From NCBI GenBank assembly GCA_009924965.1, contig RFQN01000101.1:1-5671 (forward strand): a stretch of DNA of 5,671 nt. The letters are read 5' to 3'. Both the position numbers and the translations under genes were made by a program. Below the pieces are notes generated by a model. The model searched no databases. It had not been told where the DNA came from and saw only the letters and a program-made list of their open reading frames with translations. The stretch comes from Verrucomicrobiota bacterium (GTDB lineage Bacteria > Verrucomicrobiota > Verrucomicrobiia > Opitutales > UBA953). This document shows positions 1 to 5,671 of the stretch, piece by piece. Numbering within the stretch: the stretch's first letter is position 1; each line of letters starts with the position of its first letter.

Positions 1-1527
1 GGCATCCTTGAGCGCCGCACGCAAGGCCTCGGCGTCGAGCGCGTTCAGGCCTTCCAAGGTCCAGAGCGCATGGAGCCGGGCAAAGGCGTTGGCCGCACCG
101 GCGGCCTTCAAGGTCTGACGCAGCGCCGGGACGGCGGCAGCATCGCCCGACTCGACGAGCAGGCGCTGGGCGGTGTCGCGCACCCAACCGGACGGATGGC
201 GGAGCAACTCGACGCGCGCCAGCGTCGCGGCAGGCACCTTGACCGCGGCGACCTTGGTGGCCTTCTCCGGCACGATGCGCCAGATGCGGCCGCGGTTCAC
301 GGGTTGCTCCAGCTTGCGGTCCTTGATGTTCGCGACGAGGTAATGCGTCAGGAAGCCTTGGTGCTGGATGATCCCACGGTACATATCGACGATGTAGATC
401 GCGCCATCGGGGCCGTTGACGACCTGGACCGGACGGAAGCGTTCGTCGGTCGAAGCCAAGAACTCCTGGCCCGGGACGGCGGCGGCGCCCTTGACGACCC
501 CGTCCTTCTCCGTGAGCACGATGCGCTTCACGAGGTTGGCCGCGGGCTCGGGAATGAAGGCGTTGCCATGGTAGGCGGGGCCGAAGAGGTCGCCACGGTA
601 CACGGCGGCGCCGCAGGTCGCGGTCGCCTTGGCCAGCGTGCCATCCGGACGCAGCGTGCTGGCGTCGTAGCCGCGGTTCACGCCCGGCGTCGGGTGGATC
701 GGGTAGACCGACTGGTCGGTGACGACGGGGCTGTTGACGCTCGTCACGTTACGCAGGAGCGGGTTACGCGCGAAGGCCGCAGCCGGCAGCAGGTCCGCGC
801 GGAGGAGGTCGGAGTTGTAGTTATAGTAGAGACGGCCGGAGTCGTCCTGGCAGAGGCCATATTGGCCGCGGCCGAGGCCTGGGCCGCGCTGCCACGCGCC
901 GGCATTGAGGCGGAAGCTCGTGCCGTAACCGGCGCTCCAGATGCGGTTGTCCATCGCCCAGGTTGGCGTGTTGGCCATGTGCTCAGGCTGACCACCGCGA
1001 GTGCCGTAATCGGTCGCCACGACCGTGCGCACATCCGCGACGCCCGTCCCTTTGGTATCCTTGCAGAACCAAAGGTTCGGCGACTCGCCGATGAGGGCGC
1101 CGCCGTTGACGGCCAGCACCGAGCGGGGCATCACGAGGCCGTCGGCGAACGCCGTGGCCTTGTCCATCCGCCCCGTGCCTTGCGTGTCCTGCAGCAGGGA
1201 GATGCGTCCGTTGGGCTCCTTCTCGCCGGCCCCGTCGACGTCGTTCATGTACCCGCGCATCTCGACCACGAACATGCGGCCTTGATCGTCGAAGCTGATC
1301 GCGATGGGCGACTGGATCATCGGCTCCGAGGCGACGAGCTCGATGCGGAAGCCCTTCTCGAGCTTGAACGTCTTCAGCTCCTCCTCCGGCGTGAGCACTG
1401 GGGCCGGCGGGAGCTTGAACTTCAGCGTGACCTCTTCCGGGCCGGCGTTGCCCTTATTGAGGGCGAACGCGGTCTGGGCGGCCAACAGGCAGCCGGCGGT
1501 GAGGCAAAAAGCGACAGGGGCCTTCAT
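1..1527 (-). CDS. PVC-type membrane-bound dehydrogenase (beta-propeller, then HEAT-like region), 3' end missing
   Basis: The reverse strand is open from an ATG at 1527 to the window edge: 509 codons with no stop, so the C-terminus is missing. Residues 1-22 look like a Sec signal peptide (hydrophobic core, likely cut after AQTAFA), so the protein is exported. Residues about 50-420 resemble the putative membrane-bound dehydrogenase domain of Verrucomicrobia and Planctomycetes, related to glucose/sorbosone dehydrogenase beta-propellers. Visible markers are FKLEKGFRIELVASEP (54-69), GRMFVVEMRGY (83-93), VDMYRGIIQHQGFLTHYL (380-397) and GRIWRIVP (413-420). From about 437 a HEAT-like helical region begins (LLRHPSGWVRDTAQRLL). 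Family members often run to about 1000 residues and end in a c-type cytochrome CXXCH domain, which would lie outside the window. The substrate is unknown; sugar or alcohol oxidation is a family-level guess. The start has no Shine-Dalgarno sequence but places the signal peptide correctly. It lies 55 bp after the sulfatase stop on the same strand, so co-transcription is likely. Confidence 0.88.
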   Translation of the reverse strand, partial: MKAPVAFCLTAGCLLAAQTAFALNKGNAGPEEVTLKFKLPPAPVLTPEEELKTFKLEKGFRIELVASEPMIQSPIAISFDDQGRMFVVEMRGYMNDVDGAGEKEPNGRISLLQDTQGTGRMDKATAFADGLVMPRSVLAVNGGALIGESPNLWFCKDTKGTGVADVRTVVATDYGTRGGQPEHMANTPTWAMDNRIWSAGYGTSFRLNAGAWQRGPGLGRGQYGLCQDDSGRLYYNYNSDLLRADLLPAAAFARNPLLRNVTSVNSPVVTDQSVYPIHPTPGVNRGYDASTLRPDGTLAKATATCGAAVYRGDLFGPAYHGNAFIPEPAANLVKRIVLTEKDGVVKGAAAVPGQEFLASTDERFRPVQVVNGPDGAIYIVDMYRGIIQHQGFLTHYLVANIKDRKLEQPVNRGRIWRIVPEKATKVAAVKVPAATLARVELLRHPSGWVRDTAQRLLVESGDAAAVPALRQTLKAAGAANAFARLHALWTLEGLNALDAEALRAALKDA

Positions 1528-1582
1528 GGGGAATAGGGTCTACTAGAGCCTGTCCCTAGCCGGGCGCAAATGTTCCCGACGG

Positions 1583-3124
1583 TCACTTGTCCTGCTGCTT
1601 CTTATTCCCGGGTTTCTTGACCAAAACCACAGGGACGTCGTTGGCGAGGTCCGGCCCCGGGGTGCTCCGGCCCCGGGCGATGACGGCTTGCAGGGCGGCC
1701 TTCATGGCGGTGACGCGCTCCGGCTGCTGGGCGGCGAGGTTGGTCTTTTCACCGGGATCCTTGGCCAAGTCGTAGAGCTGGAATTCCGGCAAGCCCTTCT
1801 CTTCCTTCGAACCAGGCTTCGGGGCGCTCCAGCCGCCGGAGCCCGGACACAGCGCGAGCTTCCACTGGCCATCGCGGACGGCGAAGCTCCCGTTGATGGA
1901 TTGGCTGACGATGGACTGGCGGGCGGCGCCTTCGCGGCCCAAGAGCCCGGGCAAGAACGAGACGCTGTCTTCGCCCGCGCTGGCCGGCACGGGCACGCCG
2001 AGCACGTCGGCGAACGTCGCCAGGAAATCGATCTGCCCGACGAGCTGCGGGTTGACGCTGCCGGGCTTCACCTTGCCGGGCCAACGGACGATGAAGGGCA
2101 CGCGATGACCGCCTTCGAAGAGGTCGGCCTTGTGTCCGCGGTAGATGTAGCTGGGCTCGTGTCCCTTCGCCTGCAGCTCGTCGATCTTCGCCGCCGGCGA
2201 ACAGCCGTTGTCGGAGGTGAACACGACCAGCGTGTTGTCGCGCAAGCCGAGCTGGTCGAGCTTCGCGAGCAGACGACCCACGTCGGCGTCGACCTGCCGC
2301 ACGAAGTCGGCGTAGGGATTGAGTCCACTGGAACCCTTGAATTCATTGGTCGGAACGATGGGCGTGTGCGGGGCGTTCAGCGGCAGGTAGAGGAAGAACG
2401 GCTGCTTCGTCTCAGCGGCGGCGCTGGCGGTGACGGCCGCGATGGCCTGGTCGATCACGCCAGGGAGCACGTCGACGGCCTCGAACTTCGGGCCCGCCGG
2501 ACCCGTGCGCAGCCAGGTCTTCGTCGCGGAAGGAATCTCCGTCGTGCGCCGGTCCTTGATCCAGACGAACGGCGGCATATCGAGCGAAGCGCTGATGCCG
2601 TAGAAACGGTCGAAGCCGTGGTCGAGCGGGCCGTCCTTGATGTCGGCCGCGTAGTCGACCTCCTTGGCCACCTTGGCGCCAGCGCCATCGAAGACGCCTT
2701 GGTCATCGGCGACCCCGCCGGACTTCAGCGCGAAGGACATCCCGAGGTGCCACTTGCCGAAGCACGCCGTCGCGTAGCCCTGCTGCTTAAGAAAACCAGC
2801 AACCGTCAGGCGGTCCTTGGCGATGAGCGGCGCCGAATAACCGCCGAGCACCCCGCTCTGCAAGCGCGTGCGCCAGTGGTAGCGTCCGGTCAGCAGGCTG
2901 TAGCGCGAAGGCGTGCAGACGCCGGAAGTCGTGTGCCCATCCGTGAAACGCATCCCCTCGGCGGCCAAGCGGTCCAGGTGCGGGGTCGGGATCTTGCCCT
3001 GCGGGTTGTAGACGGACACATCCCCGATGCCGAGGTCATCGGCCAGAATCACGATGACGTTAGGCCGCTCGGCGGCCGATAAAGCCAGGGCGGCGAACAA
3101 TCCGAGCAGCGTGGGGAAGCGCAT
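1583..3124 (-). CDS. Secreted formylglycine-dependent sulfatase (arylsulfatase family, S1 type)
   Basis: This 513-residue protein hydrolyses sulfate esters, probably on a polysaccharide or its oligosaccharides. Residues 1-18 form a signal peptide (MRFPTLLGLFAALALSAA), pointing to the periplasm or outside. Family landmarks appear in order: the metal-binding ILADD (26-30), the sulfatase signature CTPSR (70-74) whose Cys70 would become formylglycine, GKWHLG (123-128), NAPHTP (250-255), TSDNG (303-307), and K332 with FEGGHRVPFIVRWPG (336-350). The C-terminal subdomain has the usual LYDLAKDPGEKTNLA (450-464) and ends in a lysine-rich tail. Length and catalytic set are complete. The frame stays open upstream to an ATG at 3259, but those 45 extra residues are encoded by hairpin repeats and would bury the signal peptide, so 3124 is preferred. 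No Shine-Dalgarno sequence is visible. Maturation needs a formylglycine-generating enzyme or anaerobic maturase, not present here. The exact substrate cannot be read from the sequence. Confidence 0.95.
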   Translation of the reverse strand: MRFPTLLGLFAALALSAAERPNVIVILADDLGIGDVSVYNPQGKIPTPHLDRLAAEGMRFTDGHTTSGVCTPSRYSLLTGRYHWRTRLQSGVLGGYSAPLIAKDRLTVAGFLKQQGYATACFGKWHLGMSFALKSGGVADDQGVFDGAGAKVAKEVDYAADIKDGPLDHGFDRFYGISASLDMPPFVWIKDRRTTEIPSATKTWLRTGPAGPKFEAVDVLPGVIDQAIAAVTASAAAETKQPFFLYLPLNAPHTPIVPTNEFKGSSGLNPYADFVRQVDADVGRLLAKLDQLGLRDNTLVVFTSDNGCSPAAKIDELQAKGHEPSYIYRGHKADLFEGGHRVPFIVRWPGKVKPGSVNPQLVGQIDFLATFADVLGVPVPASAGEDSVSFLPGLLGREGAARQSIVSQSINGSFAVRDGQWKLALCPGSGGWSAPKPGSKEEKGLPEFQLYDLAKDPGEKTNLAAQQPERVTAMKAALQAVIARGRSTPGPDLANDVPVVLVKKPGNKKQQDK

Positions 3125-3152
3125 GGATGCCAGTGAAGCATCACGACAGGAG

Positions 3153-3187
3153 GATGCAAGGCGAGGGAGATGGGGAGCCATTGCATC
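3153..3187. promoter_or_regulatory. Inverted dyad GATGCAA - 21 nt - TTGCATC, possible operator
   Basis: GATGCAA (3153-3159) and TTGCATC (3181-3187) are perfect 7-bp inverted arms separated by 21 nt, with centres 28 bp apart. The dyad lies 29-63 bp upstream of the sulfatase ATG, where an operator for a dimeric regulator could sit. A 7-bp dyad with a spacer this long can occur by chance, and no regulator gene is visible, so this is only a candidate. Confidence 0.2.
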
Positions 3188-3189
3188 GG

Positions 3190-3220
3190 GTAGGGGCGTG
3201 GCTTCGCCGCGCCCTCCTAC
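3190..3220. repeat. REP-like hairpin, left copy of an inverted pair
   Basis: This 31-nt imperfect palindrome begins GTAGGGGCGTGGC and ends GCCGCGCCCTCCTAC. It folds with an outer GTAGG/CCTAC stem and an inner 8-bp stem (GGCGTGGC with GCCGCGCC, one T-G pair) around a TTC loop, with two unpaired bases on the 3' side. Its reverse complement matches 3307-3337 at 28 of 31 positions. The recurring stem and inverted second copy fit the REP class of extragenic palindromes; assignment to REP is an inference. Confidence 0.75.
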
Positions 3221-3222
3221 GA

Positions 3223-3243
3223 GGACAGCACGTGGTGCTGTCC
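3223..3243. repeat. Perfect 9-bp hairpin with 3-nt loop
   Basis: GGACAGCAC (3223-3231) and GTGCTGTCC (3235-3243) are exact reverse complements around a GTG loop. An outer GAGG (3221-3224) and CCTC (3247-3250) could partly extend the pairing. No T-run follows on either strand, so it does not look like an ordinary intrinsic terminator. It starts two bases after the preceding palindrome, which suggests one composite repeat block. Confidence 0.75.
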
Positions 3244-3264
3244 CAACCTCATTACCCAATCACA

Positions 3265-3285
3265 GGTCGTGACGCCGTCCCGACC
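3265..3285. repeat. Imperfect 21-nt palindrome
   Basis: The arms GGTCG and CGACC pair at the outside, followed by one mismatch (T/C) and then GAC with GTC around a short centre. It lies between the two inverted outer copies and is spaced like the neighbouring hairpins. It is weaker than the others but belongs to the same block. Confidence 0.55.
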
Positions 3286-3306
3286 CTACCCCTTTTGCCG
3301 ACACAC

Positions 3307-3337
3307 CTTGGAGGGCGCGGCGGAGCCACGCCCCTAC
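3307..3337. repeat. REP-like hairpin, right (inverted) copy
   Basis: The segment around GGAGGGCGCGGCGGAGCC (3310-3327) and on through CCTAC (3333-3337) is the reverse complement of 3190-3220 with three mismatches in 31 positions. Two flanking bases also match. Together with the left copy it encloses a segment of about 148 bp. Confidence 0.75.
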
Positions 3338-3345
3338 CCCAAGAC

Positions 3346-3394
3346 ACTCCGCACTCCGTCCTCTGTACTCTGTAATCCGCACTCTGTACTCCTC
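3346..3394. repeat. Degenerate 7-bp tandem repeat, seven units (consensus ACTCYGY)
   Basis: Read in steps of seven from 3346 the units are ACTCCGC, ACTCCGT, CCTCTGT, ACTCTGT, AATCCGC, ACTCTGT and ACTCCTC. Positions 3 and 4 (TC) are constant and the other changes are mostly C/T transitions. The tract ends 52 bp before the kdgD ATG and runs into a pyrimidine-rich leader. It could be a slippage-prone heptanucleotide tract or a dispersed low-complexity repeat; function is unknown. Confidence 0.7.
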
Positions 3395-3446
3395 TTCCTA
3401 TTGCCTCCGGCCGTTCGCCCGACTACTCCTCCCCCTCCCTTCCGCC

Positions 3447-4358
3447 ATGTCGCCTCAAGAGCTTAAGCAAGTCCTGTCCTCCGGTCTCCTTTCCTTCCCC
3501 ATCACGGACTTCGCGGCGAACGGCGACTTCAACCCCAACGGCTACGCCCAGCGCCTGCAGTGGTTGGCTCCTTACGGGGCCTCGGCGCTCTTCGCCGCCG
3601 GCGGCACGGGCGAGTTCTTTTCCCTGGAGCCCAAGGAATACTCCGCGGTGATCAAGACCGCCGTCGACACCTGCGACGGGCTCGTACCCATCCTCGCCGG
3701 CGCGGGCGGCCCGACCCGTGTGGCCATCCAGTACGCGCAGGAAGCCGAGCGCCTCGGCGCCAAGGGCATCCTCCTGCTGCCGCACTACCTCACCGAAACG
3801 AACCAGGAAGGCGTCGCCGCGCACGTCGACCAAGTCTGCAAGTCGGTCAAAATCGGCGTCGTCGTCTACAACCGCAACGTCTGTCGCCTGCAGCCGCACC
3901 ATCTGGAGAAACTCGCCGCCGCCAACCCGAACCTGATCGGCTACAAGGACGGCTTCGGCGACATCGAGCTCATGGTCTCCATCCGTCGTCGGATGGGCGA
4001 CCGCTTCAGCTACCTGGGCGGCCTGCCCACCGCCGAAGTCTACGCCGCGGCCTACAAGGCCATGGGCGTGCCGGTCTATTCTTCGGCCGTGTTCAACTTC
4101 ATCCCGCAGGCCGCGATGGACTTCTACCATGCCATCGCGCGGGACGACGTCGCCACACAGAACCGCCTGCTCGACACCTTCTTCCTGCCTTACCTCGAGA
4201 TCCGCAACAAGAGCGCCGGCTACGCCGTCAGCATCATCAAGGCCGGGGCGACCCTCGTCGGCCATAGCGCCGGCCCGGTCCGCGCGCCGTTGACCGACCT
4301 CAAGCCGGCGGAAGTCGAACAGCTCGCCGCCCTCCTCGCGAAGGCCGGCGTGAAGTGA
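3447..4358 (+). CDS. kdgD: 5-dehydro-4-deoxyglucarate dehydratase (decarboxylating)
   Basis: This 303-residue cytoplasmic enzyme of the dihydrodipicolinate synthase/N-acetylneuraminate lyase superfamily converts 5-dehydro-4-deoxy-D-glucarate to 2,5-dioxopentanoate, CO2 and water. This step belongs to glucarate/galactarate and oxidative uronate degradation. The N-terminal signature LLSFPITDF (14-22) and LAPYGASALFAAGGTGEFFSL (40-60) are characteristic of KdgD. GGTGE (52-56) forms the carboxylate-binding turn, Tyr141 in YNR is the proton-relay tyrosine, and Lys167 in GYKDG is the Schiff-base lysine. Length is normal for the family and the TIM barrel appears complete. The ATG at 3447 gives the usual N-terminus, although it is preceded by a pyrimidine-rich leader with no Shine-Dalgarno sequence. 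The stop lies 10 bp before the proposed start of the transporter, so the two are probably one operon. The main alternative is another pyruvate-dependent lyase of the same superfamily, which the KdgD-like N-terminus makes unlikely. Confidence 0.92.
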   Translation: MSPQELKQVLSSGLLSFPITDFAANGDFNPNGYAQRLQWLAPYGASALFAAGGTGEFFSLEPKEYSAVIKTAVDTCDGLVPILAGAGGPTRVAIQYAQEAERLGAKGILLLPHYLTETNQEGVAAHVDQVCKSVKIGVVVYNRNVCRLQPHHLEKLAAANPNLIGYKDGFGDIELMVSIRRRMGDRFSYLGGLPTAEVYAAAYKAMGVPVYSSAVFNFIPQAAMDFYHAIARDDVATQNRLLDTFFLPYLEIRNKSAGYAVSIIKAGATLVGHSAGPVRAPLTDLKPAEVEQLAALLAKAGVK

Positions 4359-4368
4359 GCCGCGCCCT

Positions 4369-5671
4369 TTGAAGGAAATCCCCACCAGCCCGTCCGACCC
4401 CCTCCGCGCCGCCGTCGCCAAGGTGAAGTGGCGCGTGCTGCCGCTGTTCGTGGTGATGTTCATCGTGAACTACATCGACCGGGTGAACATCAGCTTCATC
4501 AAGGAACAACTGGAATCCGAAGTCGGCGTAGGCGACTTCGCTTACGGATGGGGAGTGTTCTTCTTCTTCTGCAGCTACGCACTGCTGGAAGTGCCGGCCA
4601 ATCTCGCGCTCGAACGCCTGGGCGCAAAGCGATGGCTAACAATCATCGCCGTAGCATGGGGAGTGATCGCGACCGGATTCGCCTTCGTCCGTAATGAGTA
4701 TGAATTCTACGCGCTGCGTTTCGCGCTAGGGGCGGCTGAAGCCGGCTTCTTTCCCGGTGTCGTTTATTACTTCACGCGTTGGATTCCTGCCGCCGACCGA
4801 GGTAAGGCCATGGCCATTTTCCTCAGCGGTTCCGCGATCGCGACGATCATCTCCGGACCTCTCTCGGCTTACTTGCTGCAACTCAGTGTCCCTGGCCTAC
4901 AACCATGGCAATGGATGATCATCCTTGAAGGCGGATTCTCGGTGCTAATGGCCGGAGTCCTCTGGAAGTTGCTCGATTCGGATATCAAGGAAGCGACTTG
5001 GTTGACTCAAGGAGAGCGCGATTCGCTTGCGCTTAAGATCGAGCAGGAGCGAGCCAAGACACCACAGAGCGACCGCGTCGATAAAACCGCGCTCCTGACC
5101 TCGCCGGCGATGATTGCTTTCTGTGGCGTCTATTTTTCCATACAGATAACGATCTATACCGTCACCTTCTGGCTGCCGACCATCATCAAAGAGATGCTGG
5201 CGGCACCAGGTCCACATGGTGGCCTGCTTGGCTGGATGGAAACTTTCGTCGCCTGGCTAGGATACGATGAACCCAAATCCGCCGCTACCATGGCAGGCGG
5301 ATTCTTGAATTCCATCCCATGGATAGTCTCTATCGTCGGCATGGTGCTTGCAGCACATGCGGCCTCCCGATGGAAGAACCAACATGTGTGGGTGGCGCTA
5401 GCCATGACAGTCGCCGGGGTTGGCATGCTGGTCGCCGGGCACGCGACGCCGACCGTGGCATTCGGAGCAATCTGCTTCGCGGCGCTAGGATTCAAATCAG
5501 CCGCCTCGCTTTTTTGGCCTATTCCTCAGCAGAGTCTGGACCCGCGAGTCGCTGCAGCAGGGCTGGCGCTGATCAATTCACTTGGAAATCTTGGTGGCGG
5601 AATTGCATCACCCTTATTCGGGTGGGTCAAAGAGTCCACCGGCTCCGTGTATGTCGGCCTCTATGGCCTCG
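4369..5671 (+). CDS. MFS transporter, anion:cation symporter-like, probable sugar-acid permease, 3' end missing
   Basis: The frame gives 434 codons and runs off the window. About eleven hydrophobic segments are visible, including 23-40, 60-80, 90-107, 112-135, 147-170, 180-202, 245-273, 311-333, 339-357, 362-385 and 396-420; the twelfth is cut. NYIDRVN (34-40), the loop LERLGAKRW (81-89), RFALGAAEAGFFPGVVYYF (117-135) and RGKAMAIF (144-151) are typical of the anion:cation symporter family that carries glucarate, galactarate, hexuronates and phthalates. Position right after kdgD suggests uptake of a sugar acid; the substrate is inferred from context. The start is uncertain. The TTG at 4369 gives a normal cytoplasmic leader, GTG at 4423 is possible, and the first ATG (4456) lies inside the first membrane helix. 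The loop after helix 7 (about 276-310) looks longer than usual. Codon usage changes near 4530: the first part uses almost only G/C-ending codons, the rest does not. Confidence 0.88.
   Translation, partial: MKEIPTSPSDPLRAAVAKVKWRVLPLFVVMFIVNYIDRVNISFIKEQLESEVGVGDFAYGWGVFFFFCSYALLEVPANLALERLGAKRWLTIIAVAWGVIATGFAFVRNEYEFYALRFALGAAEAGFFPGVVYYFTRWIPAADRGKAMAIFLSGSAIATIISGPLSAYLLQLSVPGLQPWQWMIILEGGFSVLMAGVLWKLLDSDIKEATWLTQGERDSLALKIEQERAKTPQSDRVDKTALLTSPAMIAFCGVYFSIQITIYTVTFWLPTIIKEMLAAPGPHGGLLGWMETFVAWLGYDEPKSAATMAGGFLNSIPWIVSIVGMVLAAHAASRWKNQHVWVALAMTVAGVGMLVAGHATPTVAFGAICFAALGFKSAASLFWPIPQQSLDPRVAAAGLALINSLGNLGGGIASPLFGWVKESTGSVYVGLYGL

Larger units (their letters stand above)
3125..3446. other. 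Divergent intergenic spacer (322 bp) rich in repeats
   Basis: The spacer separates the leftward sulfatase and the rightward kdgD, so it should hold the promoters of both transcription units. I could not find a convincing sigma-70 -35/-10 pair for either direction, nor a Shine-Dalgarno sequence before either start. The sequence just before kdgD is a long pyrimidine-rich run (about 3391-3445). The visible content is a 7-bp dyad near the sulfatase start, four hairpin palindromes and a 7-bp tandem repeat, each listed separately. Short open frames crossing the spacer are made of repeat sequence and show no protein-like features. Confidence 0.8.

Noticed and set aside
70..1536. Long forward-strand open frame (488 codons) opposite the dehydrogenase gene
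   Set aside because: Its product is rich in Arg, Gly, Val, Asp and His with no recognisable domain, typical of a high-GC antisense shadow. The reverse strand gives a clear signal peptide and family motifs over the same bases.
1528..1582. Terminator or promoter between the sulfatase and dehydrogenase genes
   Set aside because: Only weak 4-5 bp pairings occur in this 55-bp gap, with no T-run and no recognisable promoter elements. Read-through from the sulfatase gene is the simpler view.
1688..3082. Long forward-strand open frame (464 codons) opposite the sulfatase gene
   Set aside because: Composition is that of an antisense shadow (many Arg, Val, Glu, Gly). The opposite strand encodes a full set of sulfatase catalytic motifs.
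3223..3243. Intrinsic terminator
   Set aside because: The stem is strong but no U-tract follows on either strand. It lies upstream of both divergent genes rather than after a coding region.
3188..3394. CRISPR array
   Set aside because: The repeats are inverted hairpins and 7-bp tandem units, with no regular direct repeats of 23-40 bp separated by unique spacers and no cas genes.
3560..4267. Second forward frame (235 codons) inside kdgD
   Set aside because: It is extremely Arg/Pro rich, as expected from the +2 frame of a gene with G/C third positions.
3423..4463. Reverse-strand open frame (346 codons) covering all of kdgD and the start of the transporter gene
   Set aside because: It overlaps two strongly supported genes, shows no domain and has the amino-acid bias of GC-rich complementary strands.

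Overview
The window is high-GC bacterial DNA, roughly 65% over most of its length by hand counts of sample lines. It most likely comes from a Verrucomicrobiota member, perhaps an Opitutales-like heterotroph. The reasons are a membrane-bound dehydrogenase of the type expanded in the Planctomycetota/Verrucomicrobiota (PVC) group, a secreted arylsulfatase-type sulfatase beside it, no Shine-Dalgarno sequence before any of the four genes, and an intergenic spacer full of REP-like hairpins. The taxonomic call is an inference from gene content; there is no rRNA or other marker gene here.

Layout. Two genes read leftward and two read rightward from a shared 322-bp spacer. Leftward, a secreted formylglycine-type sulfatase (3124 to 1583) is followed after 55 bp by a secreted PVC-type dehydrogenase/beta-propeller protein (1527 to base 1) that runs off the left edge. 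Rightward, a 5-dehydro-4-deoxyglucarate dehydratase (kdgD, 3447-4358) is followed after 10 bp by an MFS transporter of the anion:cation symporter type (from about 4369) that runs off the right edge.

The spacer (3125-3446) is the least ordinary part. It holds four short palindromes within 150 bp. The outer two are near-identical inverted copies (28 of 31 positions match), so the block could be a compound REP cluster or a small MITE-like element. Next to it is a tract of seven degenerate 7-bp tandem repeats just upstream of kdgD.

How the genes may work together. KdgD turns 5-dehydro-4-deoxy-D-glucarate, an intermediate of glucarate/galactarate breakdown, into 2,5-dioxopentanoate, which feeds the TCA cycle as 2-oxoglutarate. 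The transporter is plausibly the uptake permease for the sugar acid. The sulfatase and dehydrogenase are exported and could act on sulfated, uronic-acid-containing polysaccharides outside the cytoplasm. This would make the window part of a sugar-acid or sulfated-glycan utilisation locus, but the link between the two divergent pairs rests only on adjacency. I see no clearly new biological system. The best leads are the spacer repeats and a change of codon usage inside the transporter gene.
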